From Streptomyces sp. QL37 (GTDB lineage: Bacteria; Actinomycetota; Actinomycetes; Streptomycetales; Streptomycetaceae), in assembly GCF_002941025.1 (NCBI RefSeq), contig NZ_PTJS01000001.1:6603959-6667958 (forward strand): a DNA stretch of 64,000 nt, read 5' to 3'. The notes beneath the pieces were generated by a model, which made no database searches, was not told where the DNA came from, and saw nothing but the letters and a program-made list of their open reading frames with translations. Made by a program: the position numbers and the translations under genes. Shown here in pieces: positions 19,911-29,123 of this stretch (position 1 is its first letter; each line of letters starts with the position of its first letter).

Positions 19911-20903
19911 ATGAACCTTGCCTTCATTCCCAGCCCGTCGACCGGCGTGATCGAGCTCGGCCCGATCCCGCTCCGCGGCTACGCGTTCTGCATCATCATC
20001 GGTGTCTTCGTCGCCGTCTGGTTCGGCAACAAGCGCTGGATCGCCAGAGGCGGCAAAGCCGGCACCGTCGCCGACATCGCCGTCTGGGCCGTGCCCTTCG
20101 GCCTGGTCGGCGGCAGGCTCTACCACGTGATCACCGACTACCAGCTGTACTTCAGCGACGGTGAGAACTGGGTGGACGCCTTCAAGATCTGGGAGGGCGG
20201 CCTCGGCATCTGGGGCGCGATCGCCCTCGGCGCGGTCGGCGCGTGGATCGGCTGCCGTCGCCGTGGGATCCCGCTCCCCGCCTGGGCGGACGCACTGGCA
20301 CCCGGAATCGCCTTCGCCCAGGCGATCGGCCGCTGGGGCAACTGGTTCAACCAGGAGCTGTACGGCAAGCCGACCGACCTTCCCTGGGCGCTGAAGATCA
20401 GCGAGGGCACGAACCGGGTCGAGGGCACCTACCACCCGACGTTCCTGTACGAGTCCCTGTGGTGCGTCGGCGTCGCGCTCCTGGTCATCTGGGCGGACCG
20501 CCGCTTCAAGCTCGGACACGGGCGGGCCTTCGCGCTGTACGTCGCGGCGTACTGCGCGGGCCGCGGATGGATCGAGTACATGCGCGTCGACGAGGCGCAC
20601 CACGTGCTGGGCCTCCGGCTCAACGTGTGGACCGCGATCGTCGTGTTCGTGCTGGCCGTCGCCTACATCGTGATCTCGGCGAAGGTGCGCCCCGGCCGCG
20701 AGGCGGTCGTCGAGCCCGCCGCGGTGAGCCTGACCAAGGACGACGAGGGCGGCGGCGAGAAGGCGGCCGACGCCTCCGGGGAGACCGGCTCCGAGGAGTC
20801 CGCCTCCGGGGAGACCGCCTCCGGGAGCGCCGACGGCTCCGAGGAGGCCGCCGCGCAGGCCCCCGAGGCCGACGGGACCCCGCAGAAGGCCGACAGGAGC
20901 TGA
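19911..20903 (+). CDS. lgt: Prolipoprotein diacylglyceryl transferase
   Basis: A 330-residue polytopic membrane enzyme that attaches diacylglycerol to the lipobox Cys of prolipoproteins, such as the LivJ-type protein at 62392. The Lgt signature GRWGNWFNQELYG is complete, and the N-terminal LRGYAFCIIIGVFVA and WEGGLGIWGA segments contain further essential residues. After about residue 270 comes a 60-residue acidic Ser/Glu/Ala tail with repeated SGET, a low-complexity extension typical of streptomycete Lgt. ATG 19911 directly precedes the conserved N-terminus. Confidence 0.96.
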   Translation: MNLAFIPSPSTGVIELGPIPLRGYAFCIIIGVFVAVWFGNKRWIARGGKAGTVADIAVWAVPFGLVGGRLYHVITDYQLYFSDGENWVDAFKIWEGGLGIWGAIALGAVGAWIGCRRRGIPLPAWADALAPGIAFAQAIGRWGNWFNQELYGKPTDLPWALKISEGTNRVEGTYHPTFLYESLWCVGVALLVIWADRRFKLGHGRAFALYVAAYCAGRGWIEYMRVDEAHHVLGLRLNVWTAIVVFVLAVAYIVISAKVRPGREAVVEPAAVSLTKDDEGGGEKAADASGETGSEESASGETASGSADGSEEAAAQAPEADGTPQKADRS

Positions 20904-20931
20904 CGCTCCCCGGCCCCGCGCACACGGCGAA

Positions 20932-20968
20932 AAGGGGCCGCCGGACCACCACGGTCCGGCGGCCCCTT
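20932..20968. terminator. Bidirectional terminator between lgt and the citE-like gene
   Basis: A perfect 16-base stem AAGGGGCCGCCGGACC / GGTCCGGCGGCCCCTT with a 5-base loop. It has an A-rich run on one side and T on the other, 29 bases past the lgt stop and 15 bases from the stop of the convergent minus-strand operon. Confidence 0.85.
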
Positions 20969-20983
20969 CGCCGTGTACGGGCC

Positions 20984-21805
20984 TCATCGGCGCGAGCGCG
21001 CCAACGCGAGTGTGCGCTCCGCGGTCGCCACCACAGCCGCGTCGACGAACCTCCCGTCCGGCAGGGCCTGCGCCCCCGCCTCGGCCCGGGACGCCTCCAC
21101 GATCTGCTCCGCCGCCTCCACCTCCCGTGACGTCGGCCGGAACGCCCGCTCGATCACCGGAAGCTGCCGGGGGTGGATCGCCGCCCGGCCGAGCAGCCCG
21201 AGATCCCTCCCGTGCGCACAGGACGACCGCAGCCCCGACAGGTCCCGGACATCCGTGTACACCGACATCACGGGCGGGTCCAGCCCCGCCGCCCGGGCGG
21301 CGACCACCACACGGCTGCGCGGCCAGTCGAGACCGGCGTCGTCCCGCACCCCCAGGTCCGCCCGGAGATCCGCCTCGCCCAGCGCCACCCCCCGTACGGA
21401 GTGATGTGCCCCCGCGATCGAGTACGCGTGCTCGATCGCCAGCGCCGACTCCAGCAGCGGATACAGCGGCACACCAGGAGCCAGGGCCGCGACATGGTGC
21501 ACGGACGCCGCATGCGTGATCTTCGGAAGCCGCATCCCGGACAGCCCCGCCAGCCCCGCCAGCGCCTTCACGTCGTCCTCGCCGTGGACCCGGACATGGA
21601 CCGGCACCGCCATCGGGTCCGCGGTGACCGGATCCGAGAGGAGCTCCGCCGTCGCCGACCGCGCGTACTCCTTACGGTCCGGTGCGACCGCGTCCTCCAG
21701 GTCGATGATCACCACATCCGCGCCCGAGCCGAGCGCCTTGCGGACCACCTCGGGCCGGTCCCCGGGAACGTACAGCCAGGTCAGCGCCACCGCCGGGCCG
21801 TTCAC
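20984..21805 (-). CDS. CitE-like HpcH/HpaI aldolase/citrate lyase family protein
   Basis: 273 residues, TIM-barrel fold of the citryl-CoA lyase beta/malyl-CoA lyase group. Seen are LYVPGDRPEVVRKALGSGAD, the metal and CoA-site segment VIIDLEDAV, LESALAIEHAYSIA and LGEADLRADLGV. No citrate lyase alpha or gamma gene is nearby, so it is a stand-alone lyase acting on a CoA thioester; the neighbouring CaiB-type CoA-transferase could make that thioester. Start GTG 21805 overlaps the caiB-like stop (GTGA). It is last in a minus-strand operon from about 29.6 kb. Confidence 0.9.
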   Translation of the reverse strand: MNGPAVALTWLYVPGDRPEVVRKALGSGADVVIIDLEDAVAPDRKEYARSATAELLSDPVTADPMAVPVHVRVHGEDDVKALAGLAGLSGMRLPKITHAASVHHVAALAPGVPLYPLLESALAIEHAYSIAGAHHSVRGVALGEADLRADLGVRDDAGLDWPRSRVVVAARAAGLDPPVMSVYTDVRDLSGLRSSCAHGRDLGLLGRAAIHPRQLPVIERAFRPTSREVEAAEQIVEASRAEAGAQALPDGRFVDAAVVATAERTLALARSRR

Positions 21806-22998
21806 AGCGCCCCCTCGTCCCGCAGCGCGGCGACCGCGGGGGCGGAGAGGCCGAGCTCCGCCAGGATCGCGTCCGTGTCCGCCCCGTGAGGCCGCCCGGC
21901 CCAGCGGATCGCCCCCGGCGTCTCCGAGAGGCGGAACAGCACGTTCTGCATCCGCAGCGGCCCCAGCTCGGGGTCGTCGACCTCGGTGATCGTGCCCAGC
22001 GCCCGGTACTGGGGGTCCTCCATCACATCCCGTACGTCGTTGATCGGCGCGATCGCCGCCTCGGCCTTCTCGAAGGCGTCCACCGCCTCCTCCCTGGTGC
22101 GCCGGGCGATCCAGTGGCCCACCGCCTCGTCGAGTTCGTCCGCGTGCTCGGCGCGGGTGGTCCCGGCGGAGAACCATGGTTCCTCGATCAGCTCCGGACG
22201 CCCCACCAGCCGCATCACGCGTTCCGCGACCGACTGGGCGGAGGTCGAGACGGCGACCCAGTGGCCGTCGGAGGTGCGGTAGGTGTTGCGCGGGGCGTTG
22301 TTGCGGGAGCGGTTCCCGGTCCGCGGCTGGACGTACCCGAGCTGGTCGTACCAGAGCGGCTGCGGCCCCAGCACGGTGAGGATCGGCTCGATGATCGCCA
22401 TGTCCACCACCTGCCCCTGCCCGGTGAGACCGCGCCCGGACAGCGCCGTCATCACCGCGTAGGCCGTGGCGAGCGCCGCGATCGAATCGGCCAGGCCGAA
22501 CGGCGGCAGGGTCGGCGGCCCGTCCGGCTCCCCGGTGACGGCGGCGAAGCCGCTCATCGCCTCGGCGAGCGTGCCGAAGCCGGGCCGGTGCGCGTAGGGG
22601 CCGGTCTGCCCGAAGCCGGTGACCCTGGCCAGCACCAGCCGGGGGTTGACGGCGCGGAGCTCCTCCCAGCCCAGCCCCCAGCGCTCCAGGGTCCCGGGCC
22701 GGAAGTTCTCGATGATCACATCGGTGTCCGCGGCCAGCCTCAGCAGCACGTCCCGGCCGCCGGGGGCGGACAGGTCGAGGGTCAGCGTGCGCTTGTTCCG
22801 GCCGAGCAGCTTCCACCACAGGCCGATCCCGTCCTTCGCGGGGCCGTGGCCGCGCGAGGGATCGGGCTTGCGCGGATGCTCGACCTTGATGACCTCGGCC
22901 CCGAAGTCCCCGAGCATGGTGGCCGCGAGAGGCCCGGCGAAGAGGGTGGCGAGGTCCAGGACCCGCAGGCCGGAGAGGGGAGCGGTCGTCGTACTCAC
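21802..22998 (-). CDS. CaiB/BaiF family (type III) CoA-transferase
   Basis: 398 residues. Family III CoA-transferases move CoA between carboxylic acids through an enzyme-bound aspartyl-CoA. The N-terminus LSGLRVLDLATLFAGP, VIKVEHP, NKRTLTLDL, IENFRPG and PFGLADSIAAL (catalytic Asp) are all typical. GTG 22998 overlaps the stop of the PfkB kinase gene (GTGA), and its own stop overlaps the citE-like start, so the three are translated as one unit. A two-step route CoA transfer then C-C cleavage is a reasonable inference; the substrate is unknown. Confidence 0.92.
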   Translation of the reverse strand: MSTTTAPLSGLRVLDLATLFAGPLAATMLGDFGAEVIKVEHPRKPDPSRGHGPAKDGIGLWWKLLGRNKRTLTLDLSAPGGRDVLLRLAADTDVIIENFRPGTLERWGLGWEELRAVNPRLVLARVTGFGQTGPYAHRPGFGTLAEAMSGFAAVTGEPDGPPTLPPFGLADSIAALATAYAVMTALSGRGLTGQGQVVDMAIIEPILTVLGPQPLWYDQLGYVQPRTGNRSRNNAPRNTYRTSDGHWVAVSTSAQSVAERVMRLVGRPELIEEPWFSAGTTRAEHADELDEAVGHWIARRTREEAVDAFEKAEAAIAPINDVRDVMEDPQYRALGTITEVDDPELGPLRMQNVLFRLSETPGAIRWAGRPHGADTDAILAELGLSAPAVAALRDEGAL

Positions 22999-23879
22999 AG
23001 GGCATCGATCTCGCTTCGGTACGGCATGGACGTGGACGCGCCCGGTTTCTGCACACAGAGCGCCGCGGCGGAGGACGCCCAGGCCAGCGCCTCCGGCACG
23101 GACCGGCCCTCGCCGAGTGCCACGGCGAGCGTGCCGACGAAGGTGTCCCCGGCGCCGGTCGTGTCGACGGCGGTGACCTCGGGGGCGGGGAATAGGACCG
23201 GTTCGCCGCCGCGTGCCGCGTACAGGCACCCTTTCCCGCCGAGCGTGATCACGACCTCGGGGACCTGTCGCAGCAGGATCTGGGCCGCGGCGTGCGGTTC
23301 CGCGTATCCGGTGAGCGCGGCGGCCTCGTGCTCGTTGGGGATCAGCAGGTCGACGTCGTCCAGGAGTCCGGTCGGCAGCGGCTGCACGGGGGAGGGGGTG
23401 AGGATCGTCCGTACGCCCCGGGCCTTCGCGGTCCGCGCTCCCTCGACCACGACGGAGAGCGGGAGTTCCAGCTGGAGGAGGAGCAGGCCGGCCGCGGCGA
23501 CGGCGGCTCTCTCCCCGGGGCCCAGCGCGGTCACGGTGCCGTTCGCGCCGGGGATCACCACGATCGCGTTGGACCCCTCGTCGTCGACGACGATGTGCGC
23601 GGTGCCGCTGGGCCCGGCGACGGTGTGCAGCAGCTCCGTGTCCACACCGGCGTGCTCCAGGTTCGTCCGGAGCGACGAGCCGTACTCATCGGTCCCGACG
23701 GCCCCGATCATCACCACCTCGCCCCCCGCGCGGGCCGCCGCGACGGCCTGGTTGGCCCCCTTGCCGCCGGGGACGGTCCGGAACTCCCGTCCGGTGACGG
23801 TCTCCCCGCGTCCGGGCGCCCGGGCGACGTAGGCGACCAGGTCCATGTTGGTGCTGCCGAGCACGGCGATCGCTGTCAT
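22995..23879 (-). CDS. PfkB-family sugar kinase, ribokinase-like
   Basis: 294 residues. The PfkB signatures are intact: N-terminal VPGGKGANQAVAAARAG and C-terminal DTTGAGDTFVGTLAVAL with the catalytic Asp. Ribokinase features include GSTNMDLV at the N-terminus and LIPNEHEA mid-protein. Expected reaction: ATP-dependent phosphorylation of ribose or a related pentose. It is coupled by ATGA to the ADP-ribosylglycohydrolase gene upstream. Ribose or ADP-ribose released by those hydrolases is an attractive but unproved substrate. Confidence 0.92.
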   Translation of the reverse strand: MTAIAVLGSTNMDLVAYVARAPGRGETVTGREFRTVPGGKGANQAVAAARAGGEVVMIGAVGTDEYGSSLRTNLEHAGVDTELLHTVAGPSGTAHIVVDDEGSNAIVVIPGANGTVTALGPGERAAVAAAGLLLLQLELPLSVVVEGARTAKARGVRTILTPSPVQPLPTGLLDDVDLLIPNEHEAAALTGYAEPHAAAQILLRQVPEVVITLGGKGCLYAARGGEPVLFPAPEVTAVDTTGAGDTFVGTLAVALGEGRSVPEALAWASSAAALCVQKPGASTSMPYRSEIDAL

Positions 23880-25243
23880 GGGCGGCATACCTCCTGATGG
23901 GTCAGTTCCGCGAGTGTGTCGAAGCCGATGGAGTCGAAGCCGGGGACGGACGTGGCGAGGCGGTTCTTGAGCGGGGCGGTCCACCGGTCGGGGAGCGCGG
24001 ATGCCCGGCCGGCCAGCAGGCCCGCGAGCGAACCGGCCGTCGCACCGTTCGAGTCGGTGTCCCAGCCGCCGGACACCGCACAGCAGACCGAGCGGCCGAA
24101 GTCCCCGTCCGCGTGGGTGAGGGCGGCTGCGAGCAGCGCCGCGTTGGGCAGGACGTGCACCCAGTGGTGGGTGGAGCCGTACGCGTCGTGGAGGCGGTCC
24201 ACGACCGTGTCGAAGTCGGGTTCCTCGCGGGCGGCCCGGACACCGAGGCGCACCGCGCGCGCGTACCGGGACCGGGGCGGCACCACCCGAAGTCCGGCCG
24301 CCAGACACCCGTGCACGTCGGTCTCGCCCCCGGCTGCCTCGGCGAGGGCCGCGGCGGTGAACATCGCGCCGTACACCCCGTTCGCCGTATGGGTGAGGAC
24401 CGCGTCCCGGTGGGCCTGTTCCGCGGCGGCCCCCGGGTCGCCGGGATGCGTCCAGCCATACACGTCGGCCCGGATCTGGGCGCCGATCCACTCCCGGAAC
24501 GGGTTGCGGTGGCGCGCGGTCTCCGGCGGCTCGATCCCGTCGAGCAGATTGCGGTACGCGATCCGCTCGGCGGTGAAGACCCGGCCCGCCGGGAGCTCGT
24601 CGAGCCACAGCCGGGCCAGGTCGGACGTGCTGAACCCGTGACCGTGCCGCTGGAGGAGCAGCACCGTCAGCAAGGGGTGGTTGAGGTCGTCGTCCTCCGG
24701 CATCCCGTCGATGTTCTCGGCGAGGGAGGTGGGCGCCGAGCGGCGGTTCCACGGGTAGGCGGCGGCCAGCTCTCCGGGCAGCCCCCGGGCGGTGAACCAC
24801 GTGGTGAGCGGCCAGTTGCCCGTGGCGCGGGCCAGGGCGCGGATGCCGGCCAGGGGCAGCTTCTCGACCGGCTTGCCCAGCAGACAGCCCGCGGCCCGCC
24901 CCAGCCAGGCCGCGTGCAGACGGTCGGGCCCGGAGGACACCGGGCGGGCGCGCGGGGCGGGCCAGCGCGGGCACGCGGCCCGGATCCCGGACAGGCCGGT
25001 CGGCTCGTCCTGGGCCGACGGGCACTCCAGCAGGGCGAGTTCGTCCAGGAGCTCCCCGGCGAGCGCGCGCAGCCGGCGCGGCGCGGCGGGCTCCGAGGCT
25101 CCCGCCCGCTCCGGCGCGGCAGCACCGCCCGCCGCGTACCAGCGCCGCTCGACGTCCCCGGCGTCCCGGCCGTCCTGCGCGGCCTGGCGCAGCTCGTGGC
25201 CCACCAGGTCCTCGGGCTGGACCCATGTCAGGCGTACGGTCAC
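23876..25243 (-). CDS. ADP-ribosylglycohydrolase (DraG) family protein, paralogue 1
   Basis: 455 residues. DraG-family enzymes cleave N- or O-glycosidic ADP-ribose bonds with a two-metal centre. Here the first acidic motif is GMPEDDDLNHPLL and the C-terminal metal motif is GGWDTDSNGATAGSLAGLLAG, both intact. An extra N-terminal region of about 110 residues, rich in Ala and Arg, precedes the usual HAAWLGRAAGCLLGKPVEKL start of the fold. GTG 25243 overlaps the stop of paralogue 2 (GTGA). The substrate could be ADP-ribosylated protein, nucleic acid or a small glycoside; sequence does not say. Confidence 0.9.
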   Translation of the reverse strand: MTVRLTWVQPEDLVGHELRQAAQDGRDAGDVERRWYAAGGAAAPERAGASEPAAPRRLRALAGELLDELALLECPSAQDEPTGLSGIRAACPRWPAPRARPVSSGPDRLHAAWLGRAAGCLLGKPVEKLPLAGIRALARATGNWPLTTWFTARGLPGELAAAYPWNRRSAPTSLAENIDGMPEDDDLNHPLLTVLLLQRHGHGFSTSDLARLWLDELPAGRVFTAERIAYRNLLDGIEPPETARHRNPFREWIGAQIRADVYGWTHPGDPGAAAEQAHRDAVLTHTANGVYGAMFTAAALAEAAGGETDVHGCLAAGLRVVPPRSRYARAVRLGVRAAREEPDFDTVVDRLHDAYGSTHHWVHVLPNAALLAAALTHADGDFGRSVCCAVSGGWDTDSNGATAGSLAGLLAGRASALPDRWTAPLKNRLATSVPGFDSIGFDTLAELTHQEVCRP

Positions 25244-26436
25244 CGGCCGTCGCCCGTCAGCACGGCGAACGCCGCCTCGTGCGCGCGGCGCCGGGCGGTG
25301 TCCCGGGCGAAGACCTCCCGGGCCACCTCCGCGAGGGCCCGAGCCGGGGCGTGCAGATCCAGGCGGCTGGCGTCGGCGACCGTCTTCACCCAGGTCGCGG
25401 GGATGCCCTGCTCGCCGTGGAGCGCACCCGCGAGGGCGCCGCTCATCGTGGCGATCGAGTCGCAGTCCCGGCCGTAGTTGACCGAGCCGAGCACTGAGCG
25501 ACGGTAGTCGCCGTCGCCGACGAGCAGCATTCCGAGCGCGACCGGCAGCTCCTCGACGGAGTGCAGCCGGGAGGGCCGCCGGGCGCCGAGCGAGGGGTCG
25601 CGGTAGTGGGGACCCACCGTGTCGAACGGGGCGACCGCCGCGCGCAGCGGCACCAGCGCCGACTCGAAGTCCGTGTGACGGGAGGCCACTTCGCACACAG
25701 CTTCGATCGCCGCCCGCGTGCCGTCCTTGGCCAGCCGCAGAGCGGTCCCGACGACCGAGGCGGGGGTCGCGTCCGGAGCGCACGCGGCGGCGACCGCCGC
25801 GGCCAGGACCCCGGCCGCCTCCCGGCCGTACGAGGACTGGTGGGCTCCCGCGACATCCAGCGCCTCCGCGTACGCGGCCTCCGGGTGGGCCGCGTTCACC
25901 AGGCCGACCGGGGCCATGTACATCGCCGCCCCGCAGTTGACGATGTTGCCCGAGCCCGCCTCACGGGGGTCGGCGTGCCCGTAGTGCAGCCGGGTGACGA
26001 TCCACTTCTCGGCGAGGAAGATCCGCTGCAGGGGCAGCGCCTCGGCCTCCAGCTCAGGAATCCAGCGGGGCCGCGACATCAGGTCCGGGACGAGGTGGTC
26101 GGCGACGGAGTACGCGTCGAGATGGCCGCGCACCGTCTCGTACACCCGGACCAGGGCGTGGGTCATCAAGGTGTCGTCGGTGACGTGCCCGTCGCCCTTG
26201 TGGTACGGGGCGATGGGGCGCGCCGTGCGCCAGTCGTCGCCGTACCAGGGCCCGACGACGCCGGTCACCCGGCCGCCGTGGCGCTCGGCGATCTGCTCGG
26301 GGGTCCAGCCCTCGACGGGTCCGCCGAGCGCGTCCCCCACGGCCGCGCCGACGAGGGCGCCGGTGATGCGTTCATCCAGGGTGAGCGTCGTGGTGGTCGT
26401 GCCGGCCTCGACCGGTGCGGATGTTTTGTGTGCCAT
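25240..26436 (-). CDS. ADP-ribosylglycohydrolase (DraG) family protein, paralogue 2
   Basis: 398 residues. Fold begins DERITGALVGAAVGDALGGPVEG. The metal motifs are complete: VTDDTLMTHAL near residue 90 and NYGRDCDSIATMSGALAGALHG near the C-terminus, so it should be catalytically competent. ATG 26436 is preferred; a GTG 15 bases upstream is possible. Its start lies inside the 3' end of paralogue 3, an overlap of 65 bases in another frame, unusually long for this operon. Confidence 0.9.
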   Translation of the reverse strand: MAHKTSAPVEAGTTTTTLTLDERITGALVGAAVGDALGGPVEGWTPEQIAERHGGRVTGVVGPWYGDDWRTARPIAPYHKGDGHVTDDTLMTHALVRVYETVRGHLDAYSVADHLVPDLMSRPRWIPELEAEALPLQRIFLAEKWIVTRLHYGHADPREAGSGNIVNCGAAMYMAPVGLVNAAHPEAAYAEALDVAGAHQSSYGREAAGVLAAAVAAACAPDATPASVVGTALRLAKDGTRAAIEAVCEVASRHTDFESALVPLRAAVAPFDTVGPHYRDPSLGARRPSRLHSVEELPVALGMLLVGDGDYRRSVLGSVNYGRDCDSIATMSGALAGALHGEQGIPATWVKTVADASRLDLHAPARALAEVAREVFARDTARRRAHEAAFAVLTGDGR

Positions 26437-27634
26437 GTCGGGATTGTCCACCCGGGGTGGCCGGTTCCGTGGCTGCCAGCAGCCCGGCGAGTTCGATGAG
26501 GTCCGTACCGGCGAGCCGGGGCAGCGCGCACCCGGCGAGCGTCCGGCAGGCCTCCCGCCAGCCCTCGGGCACGGTCGCCGTCCCGCCCAGCGCCCCGGTC
26601 AGGGCCCCGGCCAGCGCGGGCGCGGAATCGGCGACCCGGGACAGACAGGCCGCCGCGGGCACGGCCTGGGCGAACTCGCCCCGGGCGGCGGTCGTCAGGG
26701 CGAGGGCGACCGGGACGGTCTCGGCGGCGGCGATCCCGTAGCTGTAGACGTGGTCCACGATCTGGTGCTCCAGCACGGGGACGAGCGCGAAGGCGCCCCC
26801 CGCCTCGTCCGCGAACTCGCGGGCCAGCCGCACCGCGTGGACTGCGTTGCGGGCGATCTCGGTGCCCTCGGGGAGCTGGTCGAGCGCGGCGTTCACCACC
26901 GTGTCGACGTCCGCCCCGGCCAGGGCCTCCGCGATCGCCGCGGCGATCGCGCGGGCGCCGTGCACCCCGTCGCCGTCCTGCGTGTACCGGGCGTCGAACT
27001 CGGCCAGCCCGGCCGCCGCCGCCGGGTCGCCGGGGTGCACGACCGCGAGCACGGCGGCCCGCACGCAGGCCGCGTCGTCGAAGTAGTGCGGATTGTCGTG
27101 GCCGGTGGCGGGCGGGCGCAGCCCGGCGGCCAGATTGCCGAGCCCGGCGCGTACGGAGATCCGGGCCCGGAGCGGGAGGACGGCCGACTCGACCTCGGGC
27201 GCCCGGGCGCTCGCGGCGGCCACCTTCGCCGCCAGCGCGTTCCACGAACGGTCGACCGCGTCCCGCATCCGGTGGCCGGGGGAGAGGTCCGGCGCGTGGT
27301 CGGCCGCGGCGGCCAGGACGGTCCGGGCGGAGAACGCGGCCCACTCGGCGTCGTCGGACGGGCCGAGCCGCAGCGGCTCCGGCGGCTGGTTGAGGGCGAT
27401 GGGCACGGGGAGGGTCGTCGTCGCGTTCTGCTCCGCGAAGGTGTCCAGCTCCCTGGTGAGCCGCCTCGTCCACTCCGGCATCCGCGCCGCACGGTGCCGC
27501 GCGGCCGGCCAGCCGGCGGCGTCGCCTGCTGCCAGCCCGAGCAGCAGCCCCTCGATCCTGGCCTGCCGGCCCGGTGCGGTGCGGCCCCTGGCGACACCGT
27601 CGGCCGCCGGCTCCGAGGTGATCGTGATGGCCAC
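26372..27634 (-). CDS. ADP-ribosylglycohydrolase (DraG) family protein, paralogue 3 (degenerate metal site)
   Basis: 420 residues, recognised by RIEGLLLGLAAGDAAGWPAA and the general helical pattern. The first acidic motif is weakened to LGPSDDAEWAAF. The C-terminal motif, GRDxDxxA in active relatives, is reduced to LSRVADSAPALAGAL, so at least one metal-binding Asp is missing. It may be a non-catalytic binding partner or regulator of the active paralogues. Start GTG 27634 (VAITITSEPAADGVARG). The 3' end overlaps paralogue 2 by 65 bases. Confidence 0.8.
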   Translation of the reverse strand: MAITITSEPAADGVARGRTAPGRQARIEGLLLGLAAGDAAGWPAARHRAARMPEWTRRLTRELDTFAEQNATTTLPVPIALNQPPEPLRLGPSDDAEWAAFSARTVLAAAADHAPDLSPGHRMRDAVDRSWNALAAKVAAASARAPEVESAVLPLRARISVRAGLGNLAAGLRPPATGHDNPHYFDDAACVRAAVLAVVHPGDPAAAAGLAEFDARYTQDGDGVHGARAIAAAIAEALAGADVDTVVNAALDQLPEGTEIARNAVHAVRLAREFADEAGGAFALVPVLEHQIVDHVYSYGIAAAETVPVALALTTAARGEFAQAVPAAACLSRVADSAPALAGALTGALGGTATVPEGWREACRTLAGCALPRLAGTDLIELAGLLAATEPATPGGQSRHGTQNIRTGRGRHDHHDAHPG

Positions 27635-27693
27635 GTGCGAGGCGGACTCCGCCGGCGCGGTGGACGCGCCCCGCCCGGGGCCGCGGGCGGCGG

Positions 27694-28312
27694 TCACCGG
27701 GCGTCCTGCCGGACGCCCGGGGCCGGAGCGGCCGGCGCGGTGCGTACGGGCGTGTGCCACGAACCGCCCGGCGGCCGCACCCCGGGCGGCTCGGGCCGCG
27801 GGGGGACGGGTGCGGCGGCGGGCTCCCGGTCCGGGGCCGGCGTGTCCTCCCCGTCGTCCGGGGTCAGCAGCTCCGCGATGTCCAGGACGTGATACCCCCG
27901 CATGGACGGCAGACAGCTGCCCCGTACCGGGCCGATCGCCGCCGCCCAGTCCCGGGGGATCGCCGACGCCCCGTGCAGTGCGCCCGCCAGCGCGCCCGCC
28001 ACGGCGGCCGTGGTGTCCGCGTCCCGGCCCATGTTCACCGCGGTCAGCACCGCCGTACGGAAGTCGCCGCGCGCCGCCGTGAGGGCGCCGAAGGCCAGAC
28101 CCACCGCCTCCGGCGCCAGATCCGTCCACGGGTAGCCGCCGATCACCACCGCGGACCGCACCGCGCGCTCCGTGGCCAGCCGGTCCGGGTACGAGCGCTG
28201 CGCGGCCGTGACCGCGCGGCGCAGCGAGCGGGCCGTCCAGGAGTCCATCGGCACGACCGAGAGCGCGGCGGCGATCACCGAGGCCAGCCCCGCCCCCACC
28301 ATCGCGGCCGCC
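27694..28312 (-). pseudogene. ADP-ribosylglycohydrolase paralogue 4, 3' fragment
   Basis: Encodes the C-terminal half of a fourth DraG-family protein, from VGAGLASVIAAALSVVPMD through GRDADTTAAVAGALAGALHG (intact metal motif) to a Pro-rich tail ending VRQDAR and a stop at 27694. At 28312 the sequence switches into an inverted copy, so no start is attached. Joined with the 5' fragment at 28722-29561 over their shared 304 bases, it gives one continuous frame of about 384 residues with both metal motifs. This is therefore one gene split by an inverted triplication. Confidence 0.85.
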
Positions 28313-29123
28313 CCGCGGAGGCCGCCCGGCTGGTGGCGGTGGACGGGCGGGTCAGCCATGACGGGGAGGGCATCTACGGCGGTCAGGCGGTCGCGGCGGG
28401 GGTGGCGGCCGCGATGGTGGGGGCGGGGCTGGCCTCGGTGATCGCCGCCGCGCTCTCGGTCGTGCCGATGGACTCCTGGACGGCCCGCTCGCTGCGCCGC
28501 GCGGTCACGGCCGCGCAGCGCTCGTACCCGGACCGGCTGGCCACGGAGCGCGCGGTGCGGTCCGCGGTGGTGATCGGCGGCTACCCGTGGACGGATCTGG
28601 CGCCGGAGGCGGTGGGTCTGGCCTTCGGCGCCCTCACGGCGGCGCGCGGCGACTTCCGTACGGCGGTGCTGACCGCGGTGAACATGGGCCGGGACGCGGA
28701 CACCACGGCCGCCGTGGCGGGCGTGGTGTCCGCGTCCCGGCCCATGTTCACCGCGGTCAGCACCGCCGTACGGAAGTCGCCGCGCGCCGCCGTGAGGGCG
28801 CCGAAGGCCAGACCCACCGCCTCCGGCGCCAGATCCGTCCACGGGTAGCCGCCGATCACCACCGCGGACCGCACCGCGCGCTCCGTGGCCAGCCGGTCCG
28901 GGTACGAGCGCTGCGCGGCCGTGACCGCGCGGCGCAGCGAGCGGGCCGTCCAGGAGTCCATCGGCACGACCGAGAGCGCGGCGGCGATCACCGAGGCCAG
29001 CCCCGCCCCCACCATCGCGGCCGCCACCCCCGCCGCGACCGCCTGACCGCCGTAGATGCCCTCCCCGTCATGGCTGACCCGCCCGTCCACCGCCACCAGC
29101 CGGGCGGCCTCCGCGGGGCGGCC
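27993..29123. repeat. Inverted triplication inside the fourth ADP-ribosylglycohydrolase gene
   Basis: Three stretches of the same gene stand in order minus, plus, minus. Segment A runs to 28312. Segment B (28306-28723, 418 bases) is the exact reverse complement of A 27993 onward and of C up to 29123. Segment C starts at 28722 and equals A shifted by 713 bases. Junction 1 shares 7 bases (GGCCGCC, 28306-28312), junction 2 shares 2 bases (28722-28723). A core of 304 bases is present three times without a seen mismatch. Short junction homologies fit foldback/template switching in vivo, or a chimera formed in amplification or assembly. Confidence 0.9.

Noticed and set aside
28306..28723. Plus-strand frame encoding part of an ADP-ribosylglycohydrolase, considered as a separate gene
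   Set aside because: It is an exact reverse complement of the flanking gene with no start or end of its own; it is part of the inverted triplication.
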